A DNA stretch of 21,812 bases from Haplomitrium mnioides (lineage: Eukaryota > Marchantiophyta > Haplomitriopsida > Calobryales): the NCBI GenBank assembly GCA_049999725.1, contig JBNGIS010013972.1:1-21812 (forward strand). Direction: 5' to 3'. The notes below the pieces were generated by a model. The model had not been told where the DNA came from. It worked only from the letters and a program-made list of their open reading frames with translations, and did no database searches. The translations under genes and the position numbers were made by a program. Below, piece after piece: positions 10,263 to 19,735 of this stretch. Each line of letters opens with the position of its first letter. The first letter of the stretch is position 1.

Positions 10263-11087
10263 GCATGCAAGTTGCCATGTATATGTGAGTTGGCCATGTA
10301 TATGTGCATTGTTGTCAAGGAGTCTTTTGCTGGGACCTTTTTTCTTCCAAAGCGCACAAGTGGCTATGTACATATGCATTGTTGTGAAGGAGTCTTTTGT
10401 TGGGACTTCTCTTGTTCTGGTTAGAAGGCGTGGAAGTGGCCATGTATGTGTGAAGTGGCTATGTATATGTGCATTGTTATCAAGGAGTCTTTTTTTGAGA
10501 CCTCTCTTGCTCTGAAGCGCGCAAGTGGCTATGTATATATGCATTGTTATCAAGGAGTCTTTTGTTGGGACCTTTCTTGTTCTGGTTATGAAGCGTGCAA
10601 GTGGCCATGTATATGTGCATTGTTTTCAAGGAGTCTTTTGTTGGGACCTCTCTTGCTCTGGCTATGAGGCGTGCAATTGGCCATGTAGATATGAGGTGGC
10701 CATGTATATGTGCATTGTTATCAAGGTGTATTTTGCTAGGGCCTTTCTTGTTCTGAAGTGTGCAAGTGGCCATGAATATGTGCATTGTCATCAAGGAGTC
10801 TTTTGTTGGAACCTCTCTTGATTTGGTTTTGAGGCGTACAAGTGGCCATGTACTTGGGAAGTGCCCATGTATATGTGCATTGTTATCAGGCAGTGTTTTG
10901 TTTGGACCTCTCTTGTTCTAGTTATGAGGCGTGGAAGTGGCCATGTATATGTGAAGTGGCCATGTGGATGTGCATTTTCATCAAGGAGTCTTTCGCCGGG
11001 GCCTCTCTTGTCCTCATGCACGCAAGTGGCCATGTATATGTGCATTGTTGTCAAGGAGTCTTTTGTTGGGACCTCTCTTGTTTAGAA

Positions 11088-11163
11088 GCGTGCAAGTGAC
11101 TATGTATATGCGCATTGTCATCAAGGAGTCTTTTGTTGGGACCTCGCTTGTTTTGGTTCTGAG
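11088..11163 (+). repeat. 'GTGACC/GCGCATTG' 76-bp unit, copy 4 of 4
   Basis: Reads GTGACT in place of GTGACC and is otherwise typical, with the TTTAGAA junction before it and GTTCTGAG at its end. The preceding unit carries a GC-rich core, TTTCGCCGGGGCC, near 10990. Confidence 0.9.
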
Positions 11164-11715
11164 GCGTGCAAGTGGCCATGTATCTGTGCATTGTTATCAA
11201 GGAGTCTTTTACTAGGACCTCTCTTGTTTTGAAGTGCGCAAGTGGCCATATATATACGCATTTTCATCAAGGAGTCTTTTGGTAGGACCTCTCTTGTTTC
11301 TATTTTGAGGCATGCAAGTGGCCATATATATGTGAAGTGGTTGTGTATATGTGCATTCTTGTCAAGGAGTCTTTTGTTGGGACTTCTCTTGTTCTAGTCG
11401 TGAGGCGTGCAAGTGGCCATGTATATGTGCATTGTTATCAAGGAGTCTTTTGCTGGAACCGATCTTCTTCTAAAGCGCATAAGTGGCCATGTATATGTGC
11501 ATTGATGTCAAGGACTCTTCTGTTGTGATCTCTCTTGTTCTGTTTATGAGGCATGCAAGTTGCGATGTATATGTGGAGTGGCCATGTATATGTGCATTGT
11601 TGTCAAGGAGTCTTTTGTTGGGACCTCTGTTGTTCTTGATATGAGGCGTGGAAGTGGCCACGTATATGTGCATTGTTATCAAGGAGTCTTTTGTTGGGCC
11701 CTCTCTTGTTTTGAA

Positions 11716-11791
11716 GCACGCAAGTGGCCATGTATATATGCATTGTTATCAAGCAGTCTTTTGTTGGGATCTCTCTTGTTCTGGTTGTGAG
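11716..11791 (+). repeat. 'GCAGTC' 76-bp unit, copy 6 of 10
   Basis: A typical member. Two units later comes the truncated unit at 11881, the same arrangement as 8530 to 8695. Confidence 0.92.
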
Positions 11792-11880
11792 GCGTGCAAG
11801 TTGCCATGTATATGTGAAGTGGCCATGTATATGTGCATTGTTATCAAGGAGTTTTTTGCTGGGACCTTTTTTGTTTTGAA

Positions 11881-11926
11881 GCGCGCAAGTGGCCATGTAT
11901 ATGTGCATTGTTATGCTAGTTGTGAG
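11881..11926 (+). repeat. Truncated 46-bp unit (copy 4 of 7)
   Basis: GTTATG joins CTAGTTGTGAG with 30 bp missing. It follows a unit ending GGGACCTTTTTTG. The next unit lacks the doubled 19-mer that its counterpart at 8742 carries. Confidence 0.9.
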
Positions 11927-12402
11927 GCGTGCAAGTGGCCATGTATATGTGCATTAGTGTCAAGGAGTCTTTTGAAGGGACCTCAATTATTTTGTAGCGT
12001 GCAAGTGGCCATATATATACGCATTGTCATCAACGAGTCTTTTGGTGGGATCTCTCTTCTTCTTGTTATGAGGCGTGCAAGTGGCAATGTATGTGTGAAG
12101 TGGCCATGTATATGTAAATTTGTTGTTAAAAAATCTTTTGCTAGGACCTTTCTTGTTCCAAAGCGCACAAGTGGCCATGTATATGTGCATTGTTATCAAG
12201 GAGTCTTTTGTTGGGACCTCTCTTGTTCTAGTTATGAGGCGTGCAAGTGGCCATGAATATGTGAACTAGCTATGTATATGTGCTTGTTGTCAAGGAGTCT
12301 TTTGATGCGATCTCTCTTGTTCTGAAGCACGCAAGTGGCCATGTTTATGTGCATTGTGATCAAGGAGTCTTTTGCTGGGACCTCTCTTGTTTTGGTTGTG
12401 AG

Positions 12403-13328
12403 GCGTGCAAGTGGCCATGTATATGTGCATTGGTTGCAAGGAGTCTTTTGGTGGAACCTCTCTTGTTCTGAAGCGCGCAAGTGGCCACGTATATATGGAT
12501 TGTTGTCAAGGAGGTCTTTGTTGGGACCTCTCTTATTCTAGTTTTGAGGCATGCAAGTGTCGATGTTATGTGAAGTGGCTATGTATATGTGCATTTTCAA
12601 AAAGGTGTCTTTTGCTGGGACCTTTCTTGTTCTAAAGCGCACAAGTGGCCATGCATGTGTGTATTCTTGTCAAATAATCTTTTGTTGCGACCTTTCTTGT
12701 TGCAGTTAAGAGGCTCGCAAGTGGCGATGACTATTTGAACTGGCTATGTATTTGTGCAATGTTGTCAAGGAGTCTTTTGCTAGGACCTTTCTTGTTCTGA
12801 AGTCCGCAAGTCGCCATGTATATGTGCATTGTTATCAAGGAGTCTTTTGCTAGGACCTTTCTATTTCTGAAGTGCGCAAGTGGCAATGTATATGTGCATT
12901 ATTATCAAGGAGTCTTTTGTTGGGACCTCTCTTGTTCTAGTTATGCGGCGTGCAAGTGGCCATGTGTATGTGAAGTGGCCATGTATATGTGCATTGTTAT
13001 CAAGGAGTCTTTTGCTGGGACCTCTCTTGTTCTAAAGCGCGCAAGTGGCCATGTATATGTGCATTGTTATCAAAGAGACTTTTGTTGGGACCTCTCTTGT
13101 TCTGGTTGTGAGGCGTGCAAGTGGCCATGTATATGTGCATTGTTATCAAGGAGTCTTTTGCTGCGACCTCTCTTGTTCCTAAGCGCGCAAGTGGCCATGT
13201 GTATGTGGATTGTTCTCAAGGATTCTTTTGTTGTAACCTCAGTTGTTCAAGTAATAAGGCGTGCAAGTGGCCATGTATATGTGCATCATTGTCAAGGAGT
13301 CTTTTGTTGGGACCTCTCTAGTTCTGAA
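12403..13328 (+). repeat. Satellite, mixed units with several irregular ones
   Basis: Irregular units include GTGTCGATGTTATGTG near 12560, TTTCAAAAAGGTGTC near 12595 and GTTGCAGTTAAGAGGC near 12700. A TGCTGCGACC core occurs near 13161. The preceding higher-order block does not obviously continue past about 12402, so a junction between block types probably lies near there. Confidence 0.8.
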
Positions 13329-13404
13329 GCACGCAAGTGGCCATGTATATGTGCATTGTCGTCAAGCAGTCTTTTGTTGGGATCTCTCTTGTTTTGGTTG
13401 TGAG
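13329..13404 (+). repeat. 'GCAGTC' 76-bp unit, copy 7 of 10
   Basis: Has GTATATGTGC rather than GTATATATGC and GTCGTCAAGCAGTC. It lies only 406 bp from the next copy, the one close pair in the series, which suggests a local duplication. Confidence 0.88.
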
Positions 13405-13734
13405 GTATCCAAGTTGCAATATATATGTGAAGTGGCCATGTATATGTGCATTGTTTTCAAGGAGTCTTTTATCGGGACCTCTCTTGTTCTGGTTATGAGG
13501 CGTGCAAGTGGCCATGTATTTGTGAGCTGGTTGTGTACACGTGCATTGTTGTTAAGTAGTCTTTTGCTACAACCTCTCTTGTTCTAAAGCACGCAAGTGG
13601 CTATGTATATGTGCATTGGTGTCAATGAGTCTTTTGTTGGGACCTCTTTTGTTCTGGTTATGAGGCGTGCAAGTGGCCATGTATATGTGCATTGTTATCA
13701 CAGATTCTTTTGTTGGGACCTCTCTTGTTCTGAA

Positions 13735-13810
13735 GCACGCAAGTGGCCATGTATATATGCATTATCATCATGCAGTCTTTTGTTGGGATCTCTCTTGTTC
13801 TGGTTGTGAG
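13735..13810 (+). repeat. 'GCAGTC' 76-bp unit, copy 8 of 10
   Basis: Has ATTATCATCATGCAGTC. The following GCGTCCAAGTTGCC unit lacks the doubled 19-mer seen after the other copies. Confidence 0.88.
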
Positions 13811-14917
13811 GCGTCCAAGTTGCCATGTATATGTGCATTGTTATCAATGAGTCTTTTGGTGGGACCTTTTTTGTTCTAAAGTGTGCAAGTGGCTATGTGA
13901 ATGTGCATTTTCATCAAGGAATCTTTCATTGGGACCTCTCTTGTTCTTGTTGTGAGACGTGCAAGTGGCCATGTAAATCTGAAGTGGCTATATATATGTG
14001 CATTGTTTTCAAGGAGTCTTTTGCTTAGACCTCTCTTGTTCTTAAGCGCGCAAGTAGCAATGTATATATGCATTGTTTTCAAGGAGTCTTTTGTTGGGAC
14101 CTCTCTTGTTCTGGTTATCATGCGTGCAAGTGGCCTTATATATGTGCATTGTTATCAAGGATTCTGTTGCTTGGACCTTTCTTGTTCTGAAGCACAAAAG
14201 TAGCCATGTTTATTATCAAGTAGTCTCTTGTTGGGACCTCTCTTGTTCTTGTAATCATACGTGCAAGTGGCCATGTATATGTGCATTGTTATCAAGGAGT
14301 CTTTTGCTGGGACCTTTCTTGTTCTGAAGTGCTCAAGTGGCCATGTATATGTGCATTGTTATCAAGGAGTATGTTGCTGGGACCTTTCTTGTTTTGAAAC
14401 GCGCAGGTGCCCATAAATATGTGCATTGTTATCAAGGAGTGTTTTTGTGGGACGTCTCTTGTTTTGGTTATGAGGCGTGCAAGTAGCCATGTATATGTGA
14501 AGTGGCCATGTACATGTGCATTGTTTTCAAGGAGTCTTTTGCTGGGACTTTTCTTATTCTGATGCGCGCAAGTGGCCATGTATATGTGCATTGTTATCCT
14601 GGTCATGAGGGGTGTAAGTGGCCATGTATATGTGCATTGTCATCAAGGAGTCTATTGCTAGGACCTCTCTTGTTCTGGTTATGAGGTTTGCAAGTGGCCT
14701 TGTATATGTGAAGTGGCCATTTATATGTGCATTGTTATCACAGAGTCTTTTGCTGGGAGCTCTCTTGTTCTTGTTTTGAAGTGGCCATGTGTATGTGCAT
14801 TGTTGTCAAGGAGTCTCTTGTTGGAACCTCTCTTGTTCAAAAGCATCTAAGTGACCATTTCTATCCGCATTGTTGTCAAGGAGTCTTTTGCTGGGACCTC
14901 TATGTTTTAGTTATGAG
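13811..14917 (+). repeat. Satellite, mixed units with short deletions
   Basis: Near 14205 a unit reads CATGTTTATTATCAAGTAG, losing about 12 bp across ATGTGCATTG. Near 14776 GTTTTGAAGTGGCC lacks about 8 bp at the CpG hexamer. A truncated unit sits at 14564. A GTGACC unit with TTCAAAAGCATCTAAG occurs near 14840. Confidence 0.85.
14564..14609 (+). repeat. Truncated 46-bp unit (copy 5 of 7)
   Basis: GTTATC joins CTGGTCATGAG. It follows a unit ending GGACTTTTCTTATTCTGAT, the same class of neighbour as for the copies at 8695 and 17380. Confidence 0.88.
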
Positions 14918-15063
14918 GCATGCAAGTGGCCATATATGTGTGTATTGTTGTCAAGGAGTTGTTTCATGGGCCCTCTCTTGTTCAAAAGCATGCAAGTGAC
15001 CATGTATGTGCGCATTGTTGTCAAGGAGTCTTTTGTTGGGACCTCTCTTGTTCTAGTTCTGTG
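14918..15063 (+). repeat. 146-bp composite (TTCAAAAG / GTGACC), copy 2 of 4
   Basis: Its first unit has a private GAGTTGTTTCATGGGCCC core. The second unit is typical, with GTGACC, ATGTATGTGCGCATTG and a TTCTGTG tail. Confidence 0.9.
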
Positions 15064-15612
15064 GCGTGCAAGTGGCCATGTATATGTGAAGTGGCCATGT
15101 ATGTGTGCATTGTTATCAAGGAGTCTTTTGCTGGGACCTCTCTTGTTCAAAAGCGTGCAACAAGTGACCATGTATATGCGCATTGTTGTCACAGAGTCTT
15201 TTGCTGGGACATCTCTTGTTATAGTTTTGAGGAATGCAAAGTGGCCATGTACATGTGAAGTGGTGATGCATATGTGCATTGTTATCAACGAGTCTTTTGT
15301 TGGGACCTCTCTTGTTTTGAAGCGCGCAAGTGGCCATTTATATGTGCATTGTTGTCAATGAGTCTTTTGGTGGGACCTCTCTTGTTTCGAAGCACACAAG
15401 TGGCCATGTATATACGCATTGTTGTTAAGGAGTCTTTTGGTGGGGCCTCTCTTGTTCTGGTTAAGAGGTGGCAAGTAGCCATGTATATGTGCATTGTTTT
15501 CAAGGAGTCTTTTGCTGGGACCTTTCTTGTTCTAATGCGCGCAAGTGGCCATGTACATGTGCATTGTTCTCAACGAGTCTTTTGTTGAGACCTCTCTTGT
15601 TCTGGTTATGAG
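15064..15612 (+). repeat. Satellite, mixed units
   Basis: Near 15158 a 3-bp duplication gives GTGCAACAAGTGACC. A TGTCACAGAGTC unit followed by TTGTTATAGTTTTGAGG (15188-15230) resembles one at 19838-19880. GTATATACGCATTG occurs near 15411 and a 1-bp loss, AGAGGTGGCAAG, near 15470. Confidence 0.82.
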
Positions 15613-16741
15613 GCGTGCAAGTGGCTATGAATATGTGAATTGGCTATGTTTATGTGCATTGTTATCAAGGAGTCTTTTGCTGCGACCTCTCTTGTTCTTA
15701 AGTGCGCAAGTGGCCGTGTACATGTGCATTGTTATCAAAAAGTCTTTTGTTGGGACCTCTCTTGTTCATGTTATGAGGCATGCAAGTGGCCATGTATATG
15801 TGAAACTGCCATGTATATGTGCATTCTTATCAAGGAATCTTTTGCTAGGACCTCTCTTATTCTGAAGTGCAAGTGGCTATATACATGTGCATTGTTGTCA
15901 AGGAGTCTTTTGTTGGGACCTCTCTTGTTCTGGTTATGAGGCATGAAAGTGACGATGTGTATGTGAAGTGGCCATGTATATCTGCATTGTCATGAAGTAG
16001 TCTTTTGCTAAGGCCTCTCTATTCTGAAGCACGCAAGTGGCCATGTATATATGCATTGCTGTCAAGGAGTCTTTTGTTGGGACCTCTCTTGTTCTAGTTA
16101 TGAGGCGTGCAAGTGGCCATGTATATGTCAAGTGGCGATGTTTATGTGCATTGTTGTCAATGAGTCTTTTGCTGGGACCTTTCTTGTTCCGAAGCGCGCA
16201 AGTGGCCATGTATATGTGCATTGTTTTCAAGGAGTCTTTTTTTGGAACCTCTCTTGTTTTGGTCATGAGGCGTGCAAGTGGCCATGTGAATCTGAACAGG
16301 CTGTGTTTATGTTCATTGTTGTTAAGGAGTCTTTTGCTGCGATATCTTTTGTTATGAAGTGTGCAAGTGGCCATGTATATGTGAATTATTGTCAAGGAGA
16401 CTTTTGTTAGGATCCCTCTTGTTCTAGTTATGAGGCGTGCAAGTGGCCATATATATGTGCATTGTTGTCAAGAAGTCTTTTTTTGGGACCTCTCTTGTTC
16501 TAAAGCACACAAGTGGCCATGTATATATGCATTGTCATCAAGCAGTCTTTTGTTGGGAACTCTCTTGTTCTGGTTGTGAGGCGTCTAAGTTTCCATGTAT
16601 ATGTGAAGTGGCCATGTATATGTGCATTGTTATCAAGGAGTCTTTTGTTGGGACCTTTTTTGTTTTCAAGCGTGCAAGTGGCCATGTAGGTGTGCATTGT
16701 TATCAAGGAGTCTTTTATTGGGACCTCTCTTGTTCTGGTTA
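15613..16741 (+). repeat. Second higher-order block, copy A
   Basis: Aligns with 18524-19585. The offset is 2911 bp up to about 15860, then 2843-2844 bp to the end. The step is one extra unit of about 68 bp in this copy (the short GTGCAAG unit near 15867). Shared variants include TTCTTAAG, AAGGAATCTTTTGCTAGG, GCATTGTCATGAAG, GGTCATGAGG, CTGTGT and a GCAGTC unit. Confidence 0.9.
16505..16580 (+). repeat. 'GCAGTC' 76-bp unit, copy 9 of 10
   Basis: By eye two substitutions separate it from 19349-19424. Both share GCACACAAG at the CpG hexamer, a variant not seen in the other copies of this subfamily. Confidence 0.92.
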
Positions 16742-17665
16742 TGAGGCATCCAAGTGGTCATGTACATATGAAGTGGCTGTATATATGTGCATTGCTTTAA
16801 AGGAGTTTTTGCTGAGACCTCTCTTGTTCTGAAGCGCGCAAGTGGCCATGTATATATGCATTGTTATCAAGGAGTCTTTTGTTGGGACCTCTCTTGTTCT
16901 GGTTATGAGGCGTGGAAGTGGCCATGTATATGTGAAGTGGCCATGTATATGTGCATTTATGTCAAGGAGTGTTTTGCTGGGACCTTTCTTGTTCCAAAGC
17001 GAGCAAGTGGCCATGTATATGTGCATTGTTTTCAAGGAGTGTTTTGTTGGGACGTCTCCTGTTCTGGTTGTGAGGCATCCAAGTGGCCATGTGTATGTGC
17101 ATTGTTGTCAAGGAGTCTTTTGCTGGGACCTTTCTTGTTGTGAAGCGCGCTAGTGGCGTTGTATATGTACATTGTTATCAAGGAGTCTTTTGTTGGGACC
17201 TTTCTTGTTCAAAAGCGCACAAGTGGCCATGTATATGTGCATTTTTATTAAGGAGTCCTCTGTTGGGACCTCTCTTGTTCTGGTTGTGAGGCGTGCAAGT
17301 GGCCATGTATATGTGAAGTGGCCTTGTATATGTGCATTGTTGTCAAGGAGTCTTTTGCTCGGACTTTTCTTGTTCTGAAGCACGCAAGTGGCCATATATA
17401 TGTGCATTGTTGTCCTGGTTATAAGGCATCCAAGTGGCCATGAATACGTGAAGTGGCCATGTATATTGGCATTGTTATCAAGGAGTCTCATGCTAGGCCT
17501 CTCTTGTTCTGGTTATAAGGCGTGTAAGTGGCCATGTATATGTGCATTTTTGTCAAGGAGTCTTTTGCTGGAACCTCTCTTGTTCAAAAGCGTGAAAGTG
17601 ACCATTTTTATTTGCATTGTTGTTAAGGAGTCTTTTTTTGGGACCTCTCTTGTTCTGGTTCTGAG
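16742..17665 (+). repeat. Satellite segment absent from the second block copy
   Basis: About 920 bp here has no counterpart after 19585. Position 19590 aligns with about 16746 by one offset and with 17666 by the next. The segment holds ordinary mixed units and a truncated unit at 17380. Confidence 0.8.
17380..17425 (+). repeat. Truncated 46-bp unit (copy 6 of 7)
   Basis: GTTGTC joins CTGGTTATAAG after a unit ending GGACTTTTCTTGTTCTGAA. The next unit carries an odd GAATACGTGAAGTGG spacer. Confidence 0.88.
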
Positions 17666-17811
17666 GCATGCAAGTGGTCATGTATGTGTGCATTGTTATC
17701 AAGGAGTCTTTCGTCGGGGCCTCTCTTGTTCAAAACCATGCAAGTGACCATGTATGTGCGCATTCTTGTCAAGGAGTCTTTTGTTGGGACCTCTCTTGTT
17801 CTAGTTCTGAG
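17666..17811 (+). repeat. 146-bp composite (TTCAAAAG / GTGACC), copy 3 of 4
   Basis: Here TTCAAAACCATGCAAG replaces TTCAAAAGCATGCAAG. The first unit has a GC-rich TTTCGTCGGGGCC core. The GTGCGCATTC variant and a TTCTGAG tail follow. Confidence 0.9.
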
Positions 17812-18523
17812 ATATGCAAGGGGCCATGTATATGTGAAGTGGCCATGGATATGTTCATTGTTCTCAAGGAGTCTTTTGTTAGGACCTCTCTTGTTCAGAA
17901 AGCGCGCAAGTGGCCATGTATATATGCATCGTTATCAAGGAGTTTTTTGGTGGGACGTCTCTTGTTCTGGTTGTGAGGCATGCAAGTGGCCATGAATGAG
18001 GGAATTGACTATGTATATGTGCATTGTTATCAAGGAGTCTGTTCATGCAACCTCTCTTGTTCTGAAGTGCGCAAGTGGCCATGTATATGTCCATTGTTGT
18101 CAAATAGTCTTTTGTTGGAACCTCTCTTGTTCTGGTTATGAGGCGTGCAAGTGGCCATGTACATGTGCATTGTTATGAAGGAGTCTTTTGCTCGTACCTC
18201 TCTTTTTCTAAAGCACGCAGGTGGCCATGTATATATGCATTGTTATAAGTGAGTCTTTTGTTGGGACCTCTCTTGATCTAGTTTTGAGGCGTGCAATTGG
18301 CCATGTATATGTGAGGTGGCTATGTGTATGTGCATTGTTATCAAGGAGTGATTTGCTGAGACCTCTCTTGTTCTGAAGTGCGGAAGTGGCCATGCGTGTG
18401 TGCATTATTATCAAGGAGTCTTTTGTTGGGACCTTTTTTGTTCTATAGCCCGCAAGTGGCCATGTATATGTGCATTGTTGTTAAGGAGTCTTTTGTTGGG
18501 ACCTCTCTTGTTCTTGTTATGAG
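17812..18523 (+). repeat. Satellite, mixed units
   Basis: An irregular spacer CATGAATGAGGGAATTGAC near 17991 and a GTTCATGCAACC core near 18041 stand out. The latter belongs to the TGCTGCGACC subfamily. No unique sequence was seen. Confidence 0.8.
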
Positions 18524-19585
18524 ACGTGCAAGTTACCACGAATATGTGAACTGGTTATGTATATATGCATTGTTATCAAGCAGTCTTTTGCTATGACCTC
18601 TAATTTTCTTAAGCGCGGAAGTGGCCATTTATATGTGCATTGTTATCGAGGAGGCTTTTGCTGGGACCTCTCTTGTTCTGGTTTTAAGGCGTGCAAGTGG
18701 CCATGTATATGTGAAGTTGCCATGTATATGTGCATTGTTGTCAAGGAATCTTTTGCTAGGACCTCTCTTGTTCTGTTTATAAGGCATACTAGTGGCGATG
18801 TATATATGAAGTGGCTATGTATATGTGCATTGTCATGAAGGAGTCTTTTGCTCGGACCTCTCTTGTTCTGAAGAAGGCAAGTGGCCATGTAAATATGCAT
18901 TGTCATCAAGGAGTCTTTTGTTGGGAACTCTCTTGTTCTGGTTATGAGGCGTGCAAGTGGCCATGTATATGTGAAGTGGCCATGTGTATTTGCATTGTTT
19001 TCAAGGAGTCATTTGCTAGGACCGTTCTTGTTCTCAAGCGTGCAAGTGGCAATGTATATGTGCATTGTTTTCAAGGAGTCTTTTTTAAGGACCTCTCTTG
19101 TTCTGGTCATGAGGCATGCAAGTATCCATGGATATGTGAATTGGCTGTGTATATGTGCATTGTTATTAAGGAGTCTTTTGCTGCGACCTCTCTTGTTCTC
19201 AAGCGCACAAGTGGCCATGTATATGTGGATTGGTGTCAAGGAGTCTTTTGTTGGGACCTCTTTTCTTCTGGTTATGAGGCATGCAAGTGGCCATGTATAT
19301 GTGGATTGGTGTCAAGGAGTCTTTTGTTGGGACCTCTCTTGTCCTAAAGCACACAAGTGGCCATGTATATATGCATTGTCATCAAGTAGTCTTTTGTTGG
19401 GACCTCTCTTGTTCTGGTTGTGAGGCACCCAAGTTGCCATGTATATGTGAAGTGGCCGTGTATATGTGCATTGTTATCAAGGAGTCTTTTGATGGGACCA
19501 TTTTTGTTCTCAAGCGTGCAAGTGGCTATGTATATGTGCATTGTTGTCAAGGAGTCTTTTATTGGGACCTCTCTTGGTCTAGTTC
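18524..19585 (+). repeat. Second higher-order block, copy B
   Basis: Partner of 15613-16741. It contains a GCAGTC-derived unit at 19349 and two nearly identical units with GTGGATTGGTGTCAAGGAG at about 19225 and 19300, a recent-looking local duplication. Confidence 0.9.
19349..19424 (+). repeat. 'GCAGTC' 76-bp unit, copy 10 of 10
   Basis: The diagnostic G has changed, giving AAGTAGTC. The rest, including TATATATGCATTGTCATC and the GTTGTGAG tail, and the following GTTGCC unit are typical. Confidence 0.88.
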
Positions 19586-19589
19586 TGAA

Positions 19590-19735
19590 GCATGAAAGTG
19601 CCCATGTGTGTGTGCATTGTTCTCAAGGAGTCTTTTGCTGGGGCCTCTCTTGTTCAAAATCATGCAAGTGACCATGTGTGTGTGCATTGTTGTCAAGGAG
19701 TCTTTTGTTGGGACCACTCTTGTTTTTGTTCTGAG
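19590..19735 (+). repeat. 146-bp composite (TTCAAAAG / GTGACC), copy 4 of 4
   Basis: Has CATGTGTGTGTGCATTG in both units and TTCAAAATCATGCAAG at the junction. It directly follows the second higher-order block. Confidence 0.88.

Larger units (their letters stand above)
9312..12402 (+). repeat. Higher-order block of about 3 kb, copy II
   Basis: Partner of 6397-9235, separated from it by a single 76-bp unit (9236-9311), so the two form a tandem pair. Relative to copy I it has 348 bp extra in its first 600 bp and one extra 70-bp unit near 9990-10070. It lacks 89 bp near 10600, one 69-bp unit near 11595 and one 19-mer near 11940. It holds GCAGTC units at 10187 and 11716 and the GTGACC unit at 11088. 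Confidence 0.92.

Noticed and set aside
11648-12256. Open frame of 202 codons on the plus strand (Cys-rich, with repeats such as CWDLSCSGCEACK)
   Set aside because: The Cys-rich look suggested a secreted or metal-binding repeat protein. However, the same DNA stays open in other frames, no signal peptide or unique start is seen, and the frame is broken wherever the unit alternation changes.
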